Shown: positions 28,074 to 37,589, counted from the stretch's first letter. The stretch is 47,793 nucleotides of DNA from Alcanivorax jadensis T9 (GCF_000756655.1 NZ_ARXU01000018.1:1-47793); one strand, 5' to 3'. The notes: generated by a model not told the origin, from the sequence alone. Program-made: numbers and translations.

Positions 28074-29960
28074 ATGGCCAATACGTATACGTCCGAAAAT
28101 ATTGAAGTGTTGTCGGGCCTCGACCCGGTGCGCAAGCGTCCGGGGATGTACACCGATACCTCCCGCCCCAACCACCTGGCCCAGGAAGTCATCGACAACT
28201 CGGTGGATGAAGCCCTGGCCGGTCATGCCAAATCCATCAAGGTCACCCTGCTGAAAGATGGTGGCGTGGAAGTGGAAGATGATGGCCGCGGCATGCCGGT
28301 GGACATGCACCCGGTGCAGAAGAAGCCCGGGGTGGAAGTGATCCTGTCCACGCTGCATTCCGGCGGCAAGTTCTCCAACAACAACTACCAGTTCAGCGGT
28401 GGTCTCCATGGCGTAGGCGTGTCCGTCGTCAATGCCCTGTCCACCAAGCTGGAAATTCTGGTGAAGCGGGACGGCCAGCTGCACCGGATGGAATTCGGTG
28501 ACGGCGAAAAACGCAGTGACCTGGAAGTGGTCGACACTGTTGGCAAACGCAACACCGGTACCATTCTGCGTTTCTGGCCAGACGCCAAGTATTTCGATTC
28601 ACCGAAGATTTCCGTTTCCCGACTCAAGCATTTGCTGCGCGCCAAAGCGGTGTTGTGCCCGGGATTGCTGGTCACCCTGGACAACCAGGTCAGCGGTGAA
28701 ACGGATACCTGGCAATTCGCTGATGGTCTGATCGAATACCTGCTGGAATCCGGCCGTGGCTGGGAGCGGGTACCGGGTGAACCCTTCAATGGCGCCATGA
28801 GTGCGGAAACCGAAGCGGTGGACTGGGCGGTGATGTGGCTGCCGGAAGGCGGCGAGCTGGTGCAGGAATCCTACGTTAACCTGATTCCCACCCCCCAGGG
28901 CGGCACCCATGTAAACGGTCTTCGCTCTGGCTTGCTGGAAGCCATGCGCGAGTTCTGTGAATTCCGCAACCTGTTGCCCCGTGGCGTCAAACTGACCCCG
29001 GAAGATATCTGGGACCGGGTTGCCTATGTGCTCAGCGTCAAGATGCAGGACCCGCAGTTCGCCGGCCAGACCAAGGAGCGTCTCAGCTCCCGGCAGACCG
29101 CCGCGTTCGTGTCTGGTGTGGTCAAGGATGCCTTCTCCCTGTGGTTGAATCAGCACACCGACGAGGCAGAGAAGCTGGCGGACCTGTGCATCAACAACGC
29201 CCAGAAGCGTCTGCGCGCTGCCAAGAAAGTCACCCGCAAGAAAGTCACCAGTGGCCCGGCATTGCCCGGCAAATTGGCCGACTGTACCAGCGATGATCCT
29301 TCCCAGAGTGAAATCTTCCTGGTGGAAGGGGACTCGGCGGGCGGTTCTGCCAAGCAGGCCAGGGACCGGGTCTACCAGGCCATCATGCCTCTGCGCGGCA
29401 AGATCATGAACACCTGGGAAGTGGACTCCGCCGAAGTGCTGGGCAGCCAGGAAATTCACGATATCGCCGTGGCACTGGGTATTGAACCGGGCAGCGATGA
29501 TCTGAGCGCCCTGCGTTACGGCAAGGTGTGCATCCTTGCCGATGCGGATTCCGACGGCCTGCATATCGCCACCCTGATCTGTGCTCTGTTCCTGCGCCAC
29601 TTCCCGGCACTGGTGAAAAACGGCCATGTGTTTGTGGCCATGCCACCGCTGTACCGCATCGACGTGGGCAAGGAGGTTTACTATGCCCTGGACAAGGAAG
29701 AGCGTGCAGGCGTGCTGGACCGTATCAAGGCGGAAAAGAAGCGCGGCAAGGTCAACGTCACCCGCTTCAAGGGCCTGGGTGAAATGAACCCGCTGCAATT
29801 GCGTGAAACCACCATGGCGCGAGATACCCGCCGACTGGTGCGCCTGGATGTGACCGGCGGCGACGACACCCACCAGCTTATGGATATGTTGCTGAGCAAG
29901 AAGCGCGCCTCCGATCGCAAAATCTGGCTGGAAGAGAAAGGTAATCTGGCGGAGATTTGA
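28074..29960 (+). CDS. parE: DNA topoisomerase IV subunit B
   Basis: 628-aa ATPase subunit of topoisomerase IV, which decatenates daughter chromosomes. The GHKL ATPase domain opens the protein (EVIDNSVDEALAGHAK, DDGRGMPVD, GGLHGVGVSVVNALS). The TOPRIM domain contains VEGDSAGGSAKQARDR and the metal-binding DADSDGLHIATL. The length matches E. coli ParE. Separated from parC by a word repeat rather than the short spacer common elsewhere. Confidence 0.97.
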   Translation: MANTYTSENIEVLSGLDPVRKRPGMYTDTSRPNHLAQEVIDNSVDEALAGHAKSIKVTLLKDGGVEVEDDGRGMPVDMHPVQKKPGVEVILSTLHSGGKFSNNNYQFSGGLHGVGVSVVNALSTKLEILVKRDGQLHRMEFGDGEKRSDLEVVDTVGKRNTGTILRFWPDAKYFDSPKISVSRLKHLLRAKAVLCPGLLVTLDNQVSGETDTWQFADGLIEYLLESGRGWERVPGEPFNGAMSAETEAVDWAVMWLPEGGELVQESYVNLIPTPQGGTHVNGLRSGLLEAMREFCEFRNLLPRGVKLTPEDIWDRVAYVLSVKMQDPQFAGQTKERLSSRQTAAFVSGVVKDAFSLWLNQHTDEAEKLADLCINNAQKRLRAAKKVTRKKVTSGPALPGKLADCTSDDPSQSEIFLVEGDSAGGSAKQARDRVYQAIMPLRGKIMNTWEVDSAEVLGSQEIHDIAVALGIEPGSDDLSALRYGKVCILADADSDGLHIATLICALFLRHFPALVKNGHVFVAMPPLYRIDVGKEVYYALDKEERAGVLDRIKAEKKRGKVNVTRFKGLGEMNPLQLRETTMARDTRRLVRLDVTGGDDTHQLMDMLLSKKRASDRKIWLEEKGNLAEI

Positions 29961-29962
29961 GT

Positions 29963-30128
29963 GGCAAGTTGAAAGCTTCAAGTTGCAAGGCGCGGAACAA
30001 AACGTACAAGCCGGCAAGGTCGTGCACGCGAACCATCGTTAATGGCCAGCGCGAAACGCATACCGTCCAGCGAACAACGACACGGCCTCGCGTTGTAACT
30101 TTCAACTTGAAACTTGCAACTCCTTGCG
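29963..30128. repeat. Inverted word repeat (CAAGTTGAAAG type)
   Basis: The left arm (29963-29990) contains GCAAGTTGAAAGCTTCAAGT then TGCAAGG. The right arm (30092-30128) is its degenerate inverse, TTTCAACTTGAAACTTGCAA. About 100 bp of unrelated sequence lies between. It starts two bases after the parE stop and fills most of the 232-bp parE-parC gap. Confidence 0.8.
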
Positions 30129-30192
30129 CCGAAAAGAATGTATGGCCTATCGGCACTTACCGGTGCTGGGTAAATAAGAAGGCATTGAACAA

Positions 30193-32433
30193 ATGGCTGA
30201 TGAATTTGAAAGTCTTCCCCTAAGGGAATACACCGAAAAAGCGTACCTGGATTATTCCATGTACGTGATTCTTGATCGGGCCTTGCCCAATATTGGTGAC
30301 GGTCTGAAACCGGTGCAGCGGCGTATTGTTTACGCCATGAGTGAGCTGGGGCTGAAGGCAACCTCCAAGTACAAGAAATCCGCGCGTACCGTAGGTGACG
30401 TACTGGGTAAATATCACCCCCATGGTGACTCTGCCTGTTACGAGGCCATGGTGCTGATGGCGCAGCCATTCAGTTATCGCTATCCGCTGGTGGATGGTCA
30501 GGGTAACTGGGGGAGTGCAGATGACCCGAAGTCGTTTGCTGCCATGCGTTATACCGAATCCAAGCTGGCTCCTTATGCGGAAGTGCTGCTTGCCGAGCTG
30601 GGCCAGGGCACGGTGGAATGGGTGCCCAACTTTGACGGCACCATGGACGAGCCCAAGCTGCTGCCGGCGCGTTTGCCCAATGTGTTGCTCAACGGCACTA
30701 CCGGTATCGCGGTAGGCATGAGCACCGATATTCCGCCGCACAACCTGCGTGAAGTGGCCAACGCCTGTATTCATCTTCTCAAGGACCCGGGTGCGTCACT
30801 GGACGACCTGATGCAGTACATCAAGGGGCCGGACTTCCCCACCGAGGGGGAGGTGATTACTTCCCAGAACGACATCATCCGCATGTATGCGGAAGGGAAG
30901 GGGTCGCTCAAGCAGCGTGCCGTGTATGAGCGCGAGGAAGGTGACATCGTTGTGACTGCCTTGCCCTACCAGGTGTCCGGCGCCAAGGTGCTGGAACAGA
31001 TCGCCGACCAGATGCAGAAGAAAAAGCTGCCCATGGTCAGTGATCTGCGCGACGAATCGGATCACGAAAACCCCACGCGTCTGGTGATTACGCCGCGTTC
31101 CAACCGGGTGGATACTGCCCAGTTGATGAGCCATCTGTTTGCCACCACGGATCTGGAAAAAAATTATCGGGTGAACCTGAACATGATCGGCATTGATGGC
31201 CGGCCGCAGGTAAAAAGCCTGGATATGATTCTCAACGAGTGGCTGCAGTTCCGCATGGTCACCGTGCGCCGGCGTCTGCAGCACCGTCTCGACAAGGTGC
31301 TGGAACGTCTGCACATCCTGGAAGGTCTGCTGGTAGCCTTCCTTAATATCGATGAAGTGATTCATATCATCCGCACCGAAGACGCACCCAAACCGGTACT
31401 GATGGAGCGCTTCGGGATTTCCGATCGCCAGGCAGAAGCCATTCTCGACTTGAAGCTGCGCAATTTGGCCAAGCTTGAAGAAATGAAGATCCGTGGCGAG
31501 CAGGACGAGCTCAACGAAGAGCGTGAGTACCTGGAAACCACTCTGGGCTCCATGGCGAAAATGAAAAAACTGGTGGCCAAGGAACTGCAGGAAGACGCCG
31601 ACAAGTACGGCGACGACCGTCGTTCGCCGCTGGTAGAGCGTGATGCAGCTTCCGCTCTGGATGAAACCGATCTGGTCAGCGCCGATCCGGTGACCGTGGT
31701 GCTGTCCGAGAAGGGCTGGGTGCGTTCTGCCAAGGGCCATGAGGTCGATGTGGCCGGCCTCAGCTATAAGGCTGGGGACAAGTACAAGGCCTCGGCCCAG
31801 GGCAAGTCCAATCAGCCGGTGTGCTTTATCGACAGCACCGGTCGCAGTTATTCCCTGCCGGCCCATACCCTGCCCAGTGCCCGTGGTCAGGGCGAGCCCC
31901 TGTCCGGTCGGGTCAGTCCTCCGTCCGGGGCCAGCTTCATGGCAGCGGTGATGGGCAAGGACAAGGATGCCTATCTGATGAGCACCGATGCCGGTTACGG
32001 TTTCGTGGTGCGCTACGGGGATCTGCTGGCCAACAAGAAGGCGGGCAAGACGGTGCTGTCGGTACCCAAGGGGGCCAAGGTTCTGCCGCCGAAACCGATT
32101 GCCTCCACCGACGATGATCTGATTGCGCTGGTTTCCAACGAGGGCCGTCTGCTGGTGTTCCCGGTGAAGGAATTGCCAGAAATGGCACGGGGCAAGGGTA
32201 ACAAGATGATGTCCATCCCCGGTGCACGGGTAGCGGATCGGGTGGAGTTTGTGCAGGACATGCAGGTGCTGGGGCCGCAGGATGCGCTCACCATCCATGC
32301 CGGCAAACGTCATTTGACTCTCAAGGCCAGCGATCTGGAGCACTACTACGGGGAGCGGGGCCGCCGTGGCGCCAAGTTGCCACGTGGATTCCAGAACGTG
32401 GACCAGATGGCCGTGGAGCGTAAAGGCGAGTAG
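30193..32433 (+). CDS. parC: DNA topoisomerase IV subunit A
   Basis: 746-aa DNA-cleaving subunit. Active-site Y120 ([11 protein letters not shown]) lies in the winged helix domain. The quinolone-determining positions read S80 and E84 ([12 protein letters not shown]), the residues of susceptible E. coli ParC. The coiled tower region (about 340-470) and a C-terminal beta-pinwheel domain follow. A strong terminator begins 19 bp after the stop, ending the cpdA-yqiA-parE-parC block. Confidence 0.97.
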   Translation: MADEFESLPLREYTEKAYLDYSMYVILDRALPNIGDGLKPVQRRIVYAMSELGLKATSKYKKSARTVGDVLGKYHPHGDSACYEAMVLMAQPFSYRYPLVDGQGNWGSADDPKSFAAMRYTESKLAPYAEVLLAELGQGTVEWVPNFDGTMDEPKLLPARLPNVLLNGTTGIAVGMSTDIPPHNLREVANACIHLLKDPGASLDDLMQYIKGPDFPTEGEVITSQNDIIRMYAEGKGSLKQRAVYEREEGDIVVTALPYQVSGAKVLEQIADQMQKKKLPMVSDLRDESDHENPTRLVITPRSNRVDTAQLMSHLFATTDLEKNYRVNLNMIGIDGRPQVKSLDMILNEWLQFRMVTVRRRLQHRLDKVLERLHILEGLLVAFLNIDEVIHIIRTEDAPKPVLMERFGISDRQAEAILDLKLRNLAKLEEMKIRGEQDELNEEREYLETTLGSMAKMKKLVAKELQEDADKYGDDRRSPLVERDAASALDETDLVSADPVTVVLSEKGWVRSAKGHEVDVAGLSYKAGDKYKASAQGKSNQPVCFIDSTGRSYSLPAHTLPSARGQGEPLSGRVSPPSGASFMAAVMGKDKDAYLMSTDAGYGFVVRYGDLLANKKAGKTVLSVPKGAKVLPPKPIASTDDDLIALVSNEGRLLVFPVKELPEMARGKGNKMMSIPGARVADRVEFVQDMQVLGPQDALTIHAGKRHLTLKASDLEHYYGERGRRGAKLPRGFQNVDQMAVERKGE

Positions 32434-32451
32434 CGCTTTTTACCGGTGAAC

Positions 32452-32486
32452 AAAAAGCGGCACGCTCAACAGCGTGCCGTTTTTTT
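32452..32486 (+). terminator. Rho-independent terminator after parC
   Basis: A-run, 9-bp stem CGGCACGCT / AGCGTGCCG around CAAC, then seven T. The A-run on the other side means it could also work in reverse. Confidence 0.92.
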
Positions 32487-32488
32487 GT

Positions 32489-32529
32489 GTCCCGGTTATC
32501 GACAGTCTCAAGCTGTCGACAACCGGGAC
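32489..32529. repeat. Long near-perfect palindrome (GTCCCGGTT...AACCGGGAC)
   Basis: 17-bp arms GTCCCGGTTATCGACAG and CTGTCGACAACCGGGAC with one mismatch around a 7-base loop, two bases after the parC terminator and inside the leader of the acyltransferase gene. There is no T-run, so it is not a second terminator of ordinary type. Confidence 0.75.
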
Positions 32530-32605
32530 GGGTACACAGACTTGCGTGATGGCGAGAACCGGGTTTAATACACTCTCTGAGAGGAAAAAGAGTAGGAGCA
32601 TCGTC

Positions 32606-33535
32606 ATGGCTGCCACGATCACGGGCGTTATCACCGCACTATTATTGCTGCTCAATACTCTGATACTGATTGGCCCCATGATGCTGGTGGCGCTACTCAA
32701 GGTGATTCTGCCAGGCTCGCGGGCACGCCAGATCTGTTCCTCGGTAGTCATGGCTATCGCGGAAACCTGGGCCGAGATCTGCAAGGCCATCTTTGCGTTG
32801 ATGACACCCACCCAGTGGGAGATTCGTGGTGTGGAGGATTTGCGCGGTGACACCTCTTATCTGGTGGTCAGCAACCATCAGTCCTGGGTGGATATCCCTG
32901 CGTTGATTCAGGCGTTCAATCGCCAGACGCCTTACTTCAAGTTCTTCCTCAAGAAAGAGCTGATCTGGGTGCCGTTTCTGGGGCTGGCATTCTGGGCGCT
33001 GGATTACCCCTTCATGAAACGCTACAGCAAGGCGTTTCTGGAGAAATACCCCCACCTCAAAGGCAAGGATCTGGAGATCACCCGGCAGGCCTGTGAAAAA
33101 TTCCAGGGCATACCGGTGACGGTGGTGAACTTTCTGGAAGGCACCCGCTTTACTGCTGCCAAGCATGATAACCAGCAGTCCCCCTACCGGCATCTTCTCA
33201 AGCCCAAGGCTGGTGGTGTGGCCTTTGTGCTGGCCGCTTTGGGTGACAATCTGGATGCCATACTGGATGTGACCATCCTCTATCCGGCAGGGGCGCCACC
33301 GGGGTTCTGGGATTTGTTATGCGGCCGGGTGGATCGGGTCGTGGTGGATGTACAGACTCGCCCCCTGGAGCCGGCGCTATGGCGTAGCGATTATCAGGAA
33401 GACCCGGTTTTCCGGGCAGAAATGCAGCAGTGGGTCAGTGATCTGTGGGCGCAGAAGGACGCGCGACTGGTGCAGATGGCAGAACAGGAAAGCGAGGGGA
33501 GTGCACAACCCGCTGAGCGCGCTGGTAGCGAGTAA
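32606..33535 (+). CDS. PlsC-type acyltransferase (YihG-like)
   Basis: 309-aa membrane-bound lysophospholipid acyltransferase family protein. An N-terminal transmembrane segment (about 5-35) precedes the catalytic HX4D motif, H91-D96 (SNHQSWVDIP). The substrate-binding FLEGTR motif lies near 182. The length and C-terminal extension fit the YihG branch rather than PlsC itself. ATG 32606 follows AGGAG; the longer frame to 32474 translates the palindrome and is rejected. Confidence 0.9.
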   Translation: MAATITGVITALLLLLNTLILIGPMMLVALLKVILPGSRARQICSSVVMAIAETWAEICKAIFALMTPTQWEIRGVEDLRGDTSYLVVSNHQSWVDIPALIQAFNRQTPYFKFFLKKELIWVPFLGLAFWALDYPFMKRYSKAFLEKYPHLKGKDLEITRQACEKFQGIPVTVVNFLEGTRFTAAKHDNQQSPYRHLLKPKAGGVAFVLAALGDNLDAILDVTILYPAGAPPGFWDLLCGRVDRVVVDVQTRPLEPALWRSDYQEDPVFRAEMQQWVSDLWAQKDARLVQMAEQESEGSAQPAERAGSE

Positions 33536-33552
33536 CCAGACTTAACTGAGAG

Positions 33553-33593
33553 AGGCATTGTCCCTGCCTCTGCAGAGGCCAGGGTCAATGCCT
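33553..33593. terminator. Hairpin between convergent acyltransferase and beta-barrel genes
   Basis: Arms AGGCATTGTCCCTG and CAGGGTCAATGCCT-type sequence surround a perfect CTCTGCAGAG centre, giving a long, slightly interrupted stem. It sits between two convergent stops. No T-run, so the terminator role is probable rather than certain. Confidence 0.5.
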
Positions 33594-33609
33594 TGTCGGT
33601 GACAGTCCG

Positions 33610-34350
33610 TTAGAAACTCAGTGAGGCCGCCAGATAGGGGCCGCCCATATCCAGGTCCGCATCCAGGTCGCTGACATCATCCAGCTTCAGGTCCATGTGC
33701 TTGTAGCCCAGCTCCACGCCAAGCAGGAAATCCGAACGCCAGCCGATACGAGCGGTCAGATCCCGCAAGGTGTTGCCGTCGTAGCTGATCGTATCGATCT
33801 CGCCACCGACATAGACGCCAGGCACCGGCAGGTTGAGTCGGCCAGAGGCATGCAGCATGGGCAGGGTCTCGTCGAAGTTCTTGGTGGTGCTGACCAGCAG
33901 GTTGTCCAGGTTGATGCTGCCCTCGATCTTGCGGACGGTCACCCCCAGATTCACTTTCAGGGCATTATCCAGCGGTGTGTAGTAGAGCGTGCCGTCGAGG
34001 ATATCCAGATCGATATCGGTTGCGACCTCGGTGGTAGCCAAAAATGTCCGGCCATTGAAGGTAATGTTGCGTTGCAGGCGATTACTGGCGTCATCTGAGA
34101 GATCCAGGCTGCGCACCCGCACATTGGGAATCAACGGTACGGCATGTTCCACGCCGAGATAGAGTACCTGCTGGTTGGCTTCATCAAAGCCCAGATCATC
34201 CTGCATGCGGATATCTTCACCACCGGAGGCCACTGTGCCCTCAAACTCGGTGTCCCAGCTATAACCGCCGCCATAAACGGCAATACCTGGTGCAGACCAG
34301 GCCAGGGGGGCGGCCAGTAAACCGGCTGCCAGGAGACTGATGCGTTTCAT
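33610..34350 (-). CDS. TIGR04219-type outer membrane beta-barrel protein
   Basis: 246-aa exported protein with a signal peptide (MKRISLLAAGLLAAPLAWSA, cleaved near 20). Alternating hydrophobic strands continue to the end, and the terminal residue is phenylalanine (AASLSF), the usual outer-membrane insertion signal. GGEDIRMQDDLGFD and a strongly acidic DVSDLDADLDMGG loop are visible. AGGAG precedes the ATG. Function unknown. Confidence 0.82.
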   Translation of the reverse strand: MKRISLLAAGLLAAPLAWSAPGIAVYGGGYSWDTEFEGTVASGGEDIRMQDDLGFDEANQQVLYLGVEHAVPLIPNVRVRSLDLSDDASNRLQRNITFNGRTFLATTEVATDIDLDILDGTLYYTPLDNALKVNLGVTVRKIEGSINLDNLLVSTTKNFDETLPMLHASGRLNLPVPGVYVGGEIDTISYDGNTLRDLTARIGWRSDFLLGVELGYKHMDLKLDDVSDLDADLDMGGPYLAASLSF

Positions 34351-34500
34351 GGAAACTCCTGCTAGTGAGTGAAAGGTCAGTATTGCAGGTCTACAAGGGT
34401 GTCACCAAGTCCACAGGGATTCTGGTACCATGCCCACAACAATGACGATTCATTCGCCGGGGCTCGGCAGGTTAGGCCCTGCTCCTGCTGACAGTGACCT

Positions 34501-35031
34501 ATGTTTCTAGATGAAATGCCCGGGACGTTCCGCTACCCGGCACCGGAAGATGCACAAGACAAAGACCTGCTGGCGGATATCCAGCGCAAGGGATGGCACC
34601 ATTTTGCGGTGGCCGGTGGCGATGGTCAGCCTGGTTTCACGTTCAGTGTGGGGCATTTCCTCAATCTGAATCACCCGGAACTGATCGTGCTGGGGCTCAA
34701 GGATTCCCTGGCGAGCCGCCTGCTGGACAGTGCCGCCGTGCGGATTCGTGGTCTGAACAAGCCCTATCAGCCATATCGCCTGTATAACGATATCGCCGAT
34801 GGCCTGGAAGTCATGTTTCTGCCGGTGGCCTTCCCGCATTACAAGGAATACCTGGGCTTCGCCAACTGGTTCTACCAGAGCCTGCCTGCGCCGTACCCGG
34901 CACTGCAGATGGTGTGGCCCGATACCAAGGGCGTGTTCCCCTGGCAGCCTGGCTACGATGCCCGGTTCCACCGTGCCCAGCCGCTGCTGGGGGTGCCGCC
35001 TGCGTCCCCGTTAACCCAGAATCGCCGTTGA
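34501..35031 (+). CDS. DUF4262 family protein
   Basis: 176-aa cytoplasmic protein with the DUF4262 pattern: DIQRKGWHHFAVAGGDGQPGFTFSVG early, then HPELIVLGL. No known activity. ATG 34501 is used, though no clear ribosome-binding site is seen and ATG 34516 is an alternative. It is 14 bp upstream of the DUF2058 gene, so the two may be co-transcribed. Confidence 0.78.
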   Translation: MFLDEMPGTFRYPAPEDAQDKDLLADIQRKGWHHFAVAGGDGQPGFTFSVGHFLNLNHPELIVLGLKDSLASRLLDSAAVRIRGLNKPYQPYRLYNDIADGLEVMFLPVAFPHYKEYLGFANWFYQSLPAPYPALQMVWPDTKGVFPWQPGYDARFHRAQPLLGVPPASPLTQNRR

Positions 35032-35045
35032 GTTCGGAGAGCAAG

Positions 35046-35585
35046 ATGGCCAATTCCCTGCAAGAACAATTGATGAAAGCCGGTCTGGCGGACCAGAAGA
35101 AGGCCCGTCGCGCCAAGCAACAAAAACGCCAGGAAGCCAACCAAGCCAAGCGTGGCGAGATTGAGCTGGAGGACCCGGCCGAGCGGGCCCGACGCCAGCG
35201 CGAGGAAAAGGCCGAATCGGATCGCCAGCGTGAAGCCGCCCGCAAGGCGGAGCGCGAGAAAAAGGAAATCGCCGCCCAGATCAAACAGATGATCGAACAG
35301 AGTCGTCTGGATCGACAGCGTGGCGATGTGGCCTACCAGTTTGTGCAGGACAAGAAGATCAAGAAGGCCTGGGTCACCGCCAAGCAACAGGCTCAGCTTG
35401 AGCGTGGCCAGATCGCCATTGTGGCCCTGGGCGACGGCTATGAGCTGGTGCCCACGGTAGTGGCAGAAAAGATTCGCCAGCGTGAGGAGTCTGCGGTACT
35501 GCTGCTGAACGAGCGAGGCAATAACGCCGTGGACGAGGATGACCCCTACAAGGACTTCCCGATCCCCGACGACCTGATGTGGTAG
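35046..35585 (+). CDS. DUF2058 family (YaiL-like) protein
   Basis: 179 aa. The first 100 residues form a very charged helix rich in Lys, Arg, Glu and Gln (KKARRAKQQKRQEANQAKRG), probably a coiled coil able to touch nucleic acid. The compact C-terminal part contains LERGQIAIVALGDGYELVP and ends DPYKDFPIPDDLMW, the family signature. ATG 35046 follows GGAGAG. Biochemical role unknown. Confidence 0.9.
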   Translation: MANSLQEQLMKAGLADQKKARRAKQQKRQEANQAKRGEIELEDPAERARRQREEKAESDRQREAARKAEREKKEIAAQIKQMIEQSRLDRQRGDVAYQFVQDKKIKKAWVTAKQQAQLERGQIAIVALGDGYELVPTVVAEKIRQREESAVLLLNERGNNAVDEDDPYKDFPIPDDLMW

Positions 35586-35595
35586 CGCGCGCAGC

Positions 35596-35698
35596 GCCAG
35601 CTACGAGCTACGCTCGATTGGGTTGAAATGGTCTGGAAAGTTCCTAGGACCTCGGTATTCCTACGAAGCCACTGTAGGAGCGGCGCTTGAGCCGCGAA
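35596..35698. repeat. GAGCTAC word arm plus solitary REP-like element
   Basis: 35596-35616 carries GCCAGCTACGAGCTACGCTC, the same word as the repeat at 5687-5754 but as one arm. 35673-35698 is a REP-like unit beginning TGTAGGAGCGGCGCTTGAGC, differing from the 18933 unit only in the compensating bases of its internal stem. They sit in the 245-bp gap before the CvfB-like gene; another small GC-rich hairpin follows near 35715-35740. Confidence 0.75.
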
Positions 35699-35830
35699 CC
35701 TTGCGTAGCAAGGAAATCGCCCGCAGGGCGATCAGGAATTCCAGAACTCGACAGGTTTCACAAAATCGAACCTGAAACATGAGCGCACACCCACAGCGAC
35801 CCGCACCCTTACAACAACCAGGCCCGAACC

Positions 35831-36679
35831 ATGACCGCATCTCCCACTCTTGGCGCTCGCCACTCCCTGGAAATTCTCAAACCGATCCATAACGGGCTGC
35901 TACTGGATGGCGGTTCGTTGGGGGAGGTGCTGTTGCCGTCCCGGGAAGTGGAAGGCCAGAATCTGGGCCCCGGCGATAGTGTGCTGGTCACTCTATACAG
36001 CGATGGTCAGGGTCGGCCCATGGCCAGCCTGCGTGCCCCTCGCGCTCAGCATGGTCAGGTGGCGTCCCTGAAAGTGGTCTCCACCAGCAAGGTGGGGGCC
36101 TTTGTGGACTGGGGCATGCCCAAGGACCTGCTGCTGCCCTTCGCCGAGCAGAAGGGGCCGGTGCGCGAGGGAGACTGGGTACTGGTGATGATCACCACTG
36201 ACCGGGAAGGGCGGCTGCTGGTCAGTGCCCAGTTGGACCGCTTTCTGGACGATACCAGCGACGATTACCAGCAAGGTGACGAGGTGTCTCTGGTGGCGGC
36301 CCATGCCACCGATCTGGGCTACAAGATGGTGGTGGATAACCGCTCCTGGGGCATGATTGCCAAGCAGGAGTTGCGCGCGCCGCTGCGGCCGGGTCAGCGG
36401 GTTACCGGCTATGTCCAGCGCCTGCGCGAGGACGGCAAGATCAGCCTGTCACTGAACCCCCCCGGAGCGTTGAAGAGCGAAGGCTTGAGTGAGCAGATTG
36501 TGGCTGCCCTGGAAGCCGCCGGTGGCGAACTGCCGCTGGGTGACAAGAGCAGCCCGGAAGCTATCTTTGCCACTTTCCGTTGCAGCAAGAACGCCTTCAA
36601 GCAGGCCATCGGTGGGCTTTATAAAGAACGCCGCATCGTCATCGACAAGCAATCCATCCGCCTGACGCCGCAGGACTGA
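35831..36679 (+). CDS. CvfB-like S1-domain RNA-binding protein
   Basis: 282 aa. Several S1-like beta-barrel segments are seen, best in VVSTSKVGAFVDWGMPKDLLLPF and VTGYVQRLREDGKISLSLN. A C-terminal winged-helix-like part ends with SPEAIFATFRCSKNAFKQAIGGLYKERRI. This order matches CvfB of Gram-positives and YitL. Probably an RNA-binding regulator in the cytoplasm; targets unknown. Confidence 0.88.
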   Translation: MTASPTLGARHSLEILKPIHNGLLLDGGSLGEVLLPSREVEGQNLGPGDSVLVTLYSDGQGRPMASLRAPRAQHGQVASLKVVSTSKVGAFVDWGMPKDLLLPFAEQKGPVREGDWVLVMITTDREGRLLVSAQLDRFLDDTSDDYQQGDEVSLVAAHATDLGYKMVVDNRSWGMIAKQELRAPLRPGQRVTGYVQRLREDGKISLSLNPPGALKSEGLSEQIVAALEAAGGELPLGDKSSPEAIFATFRCSKNAFKQAIGGLYKERRIVIDKQSIRLTPQD

Positions 36680-36792
36680 GCCGGCGTCTACCCGGTATTC
36701 AGGGACTCCCCAGGGTGGCGCCAGTCACCAAGGTCGAATTCATCGCGGCCAGGATTCAGGCATCATGGCCTGAATAGTCGGAGTCTCTACGC

Positions 36793-37407
36793 ATGTTGTT
36801 AACCCTCTATCTGATCGGCATCACCGCCGAAGCCATGACCGGTGCCCTGGCCGCGGGGCGCCTGCGCATGGATCTGTTCGGTGTAGTGATGGTGGCCTGC
36901 GTCACCGCCATGGGCGGTGGTTCGATTCGTGATGTGCTGCTGGGGCATTATCCCCTGGTCTGGGTGGCCCATCCGGAGTATCTGGCACTGACTGCCATGG
37001 CGGCCCTGGTCACCACCTGGGTGGCACCGTTGATGCGCCGCTTGCGGATGCTGTTTCTGATCCTGGATGCCATGGGCCTGATGGTGTTCACCGTGATCGG
37101 CGTGAAGGTGGCGCTGGATATGGGATTGGCAGCGCCGGTGGCGATTTTGTCCGGGCTGATTACCGGCATCTTTGGCGGGGTGATTCGCGATCTGCTCTGT
37201 AACCGGGTGCCGCTGGTGTTCCAGAAAGAGCTTTATGCGGTGGTTTCGCTGGGGGCAGCCTGCCTGTATCTGCTGTTATTGCACTGGCAGTCGCCGGTCT
37301 GGTTGGCCACGGCGGTGACGTTGGCGGCAGGCTTTATGGTGCGCCTGCTGGCGATTCGTTATCAGTGGCATCTGCCGCGTTTTCATTACAACGTACCGGA
37401 AGACTGA
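36793..37407 (+). CDS. UPF0126 / TRIC-like membrane protein
   Basis: 204-aa inner-membrane protein of about seven helices arranged as two repeats. The glycine-rich motifs VTAMGGGSIRDVLLGHYPLVW and ITGIFGGVIRDLLCNRVPLVF are the paired signatures, one in each half. Related prokaryotic TRIC proteins form trimeric cation channels; transport here is inferred. Starts at ATG 36793. Confidence 0.93.
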   Translation: MLLTLYLIGITAEAMTGALAAGRLRMDLFGVVMVACVTAMGGGSIRDVLLGHYPLVWVAHPEYLALTAMAALVTTWVAPLMRRLRMLFLILDAMGLMVFTVIGVKVALDMGLAAPVAILSGLITGIFGGVIRDLLCNRVPLVFQKELYAVVSLGAACLYLLLLHWQSPVWLATAVTLAAGFMVRLLAIRYQWHLPRFHYNVPED

Positions 37408-37424
37408 GAGCGTTACTGCCAGTT

Positions 37425-37589
37425 CATCGTCGGGTGCGTTTGTTTCTCACCGAGCAGGGCGCCAAGCTGGTCAGCAACGGGCAGCGAATCCGCGAGCAGG
37501 CGTTTGCCTCGCTGCTGCAGAACCTGGATGGGGTGGAGCGTAAACAGTTGCTGCAGCTACTGGAAAAATGTTTGCCGGACGGGTCATAG
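37425..37589 (+). pseudogene. C-terminal remnant of a MarR-family regulator
   Basis: The open frame reads HRRVRLFLTEQGAKLVSN and continues REQAFASLLQNLDGVERKQLL. This matches the wing and last two helices of MarR proteins (RRVxLxLTxxG, then a helix ending in a leucine-rich segment). The first two-thirds, including the DNA-reading helix, are missing, and the upstream sequence is the UPF0126 gene, whose stop is 18 bp before. No convincing start or ribosome-binding site is present. A shortened functional protein is possible but unlikely. Confidence 0.5.

Noticed and set aside
28599-30017. Open frame of about 470 codons opposite parE
   Set aside because: Mirror of a clearly real parE; no family motifs and no plausible ribosome-binding site.
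30796-32343. Long open frame (about 515 codons) on the strand opposite parC
   Set aside because: It lies wholly inside parC, which has every expected motif; the opposite frame is open because of high-GC codon bias, and its product shows no recognisable domain.
32434-32460. Alternative stem CGCTTTTT / AAAAAGCG competing with the parC terminator, as an attenuator
   Set aside because: It overlaps the terminator stem by only two bases and no leader peptide or ligand-binding structure is visible.
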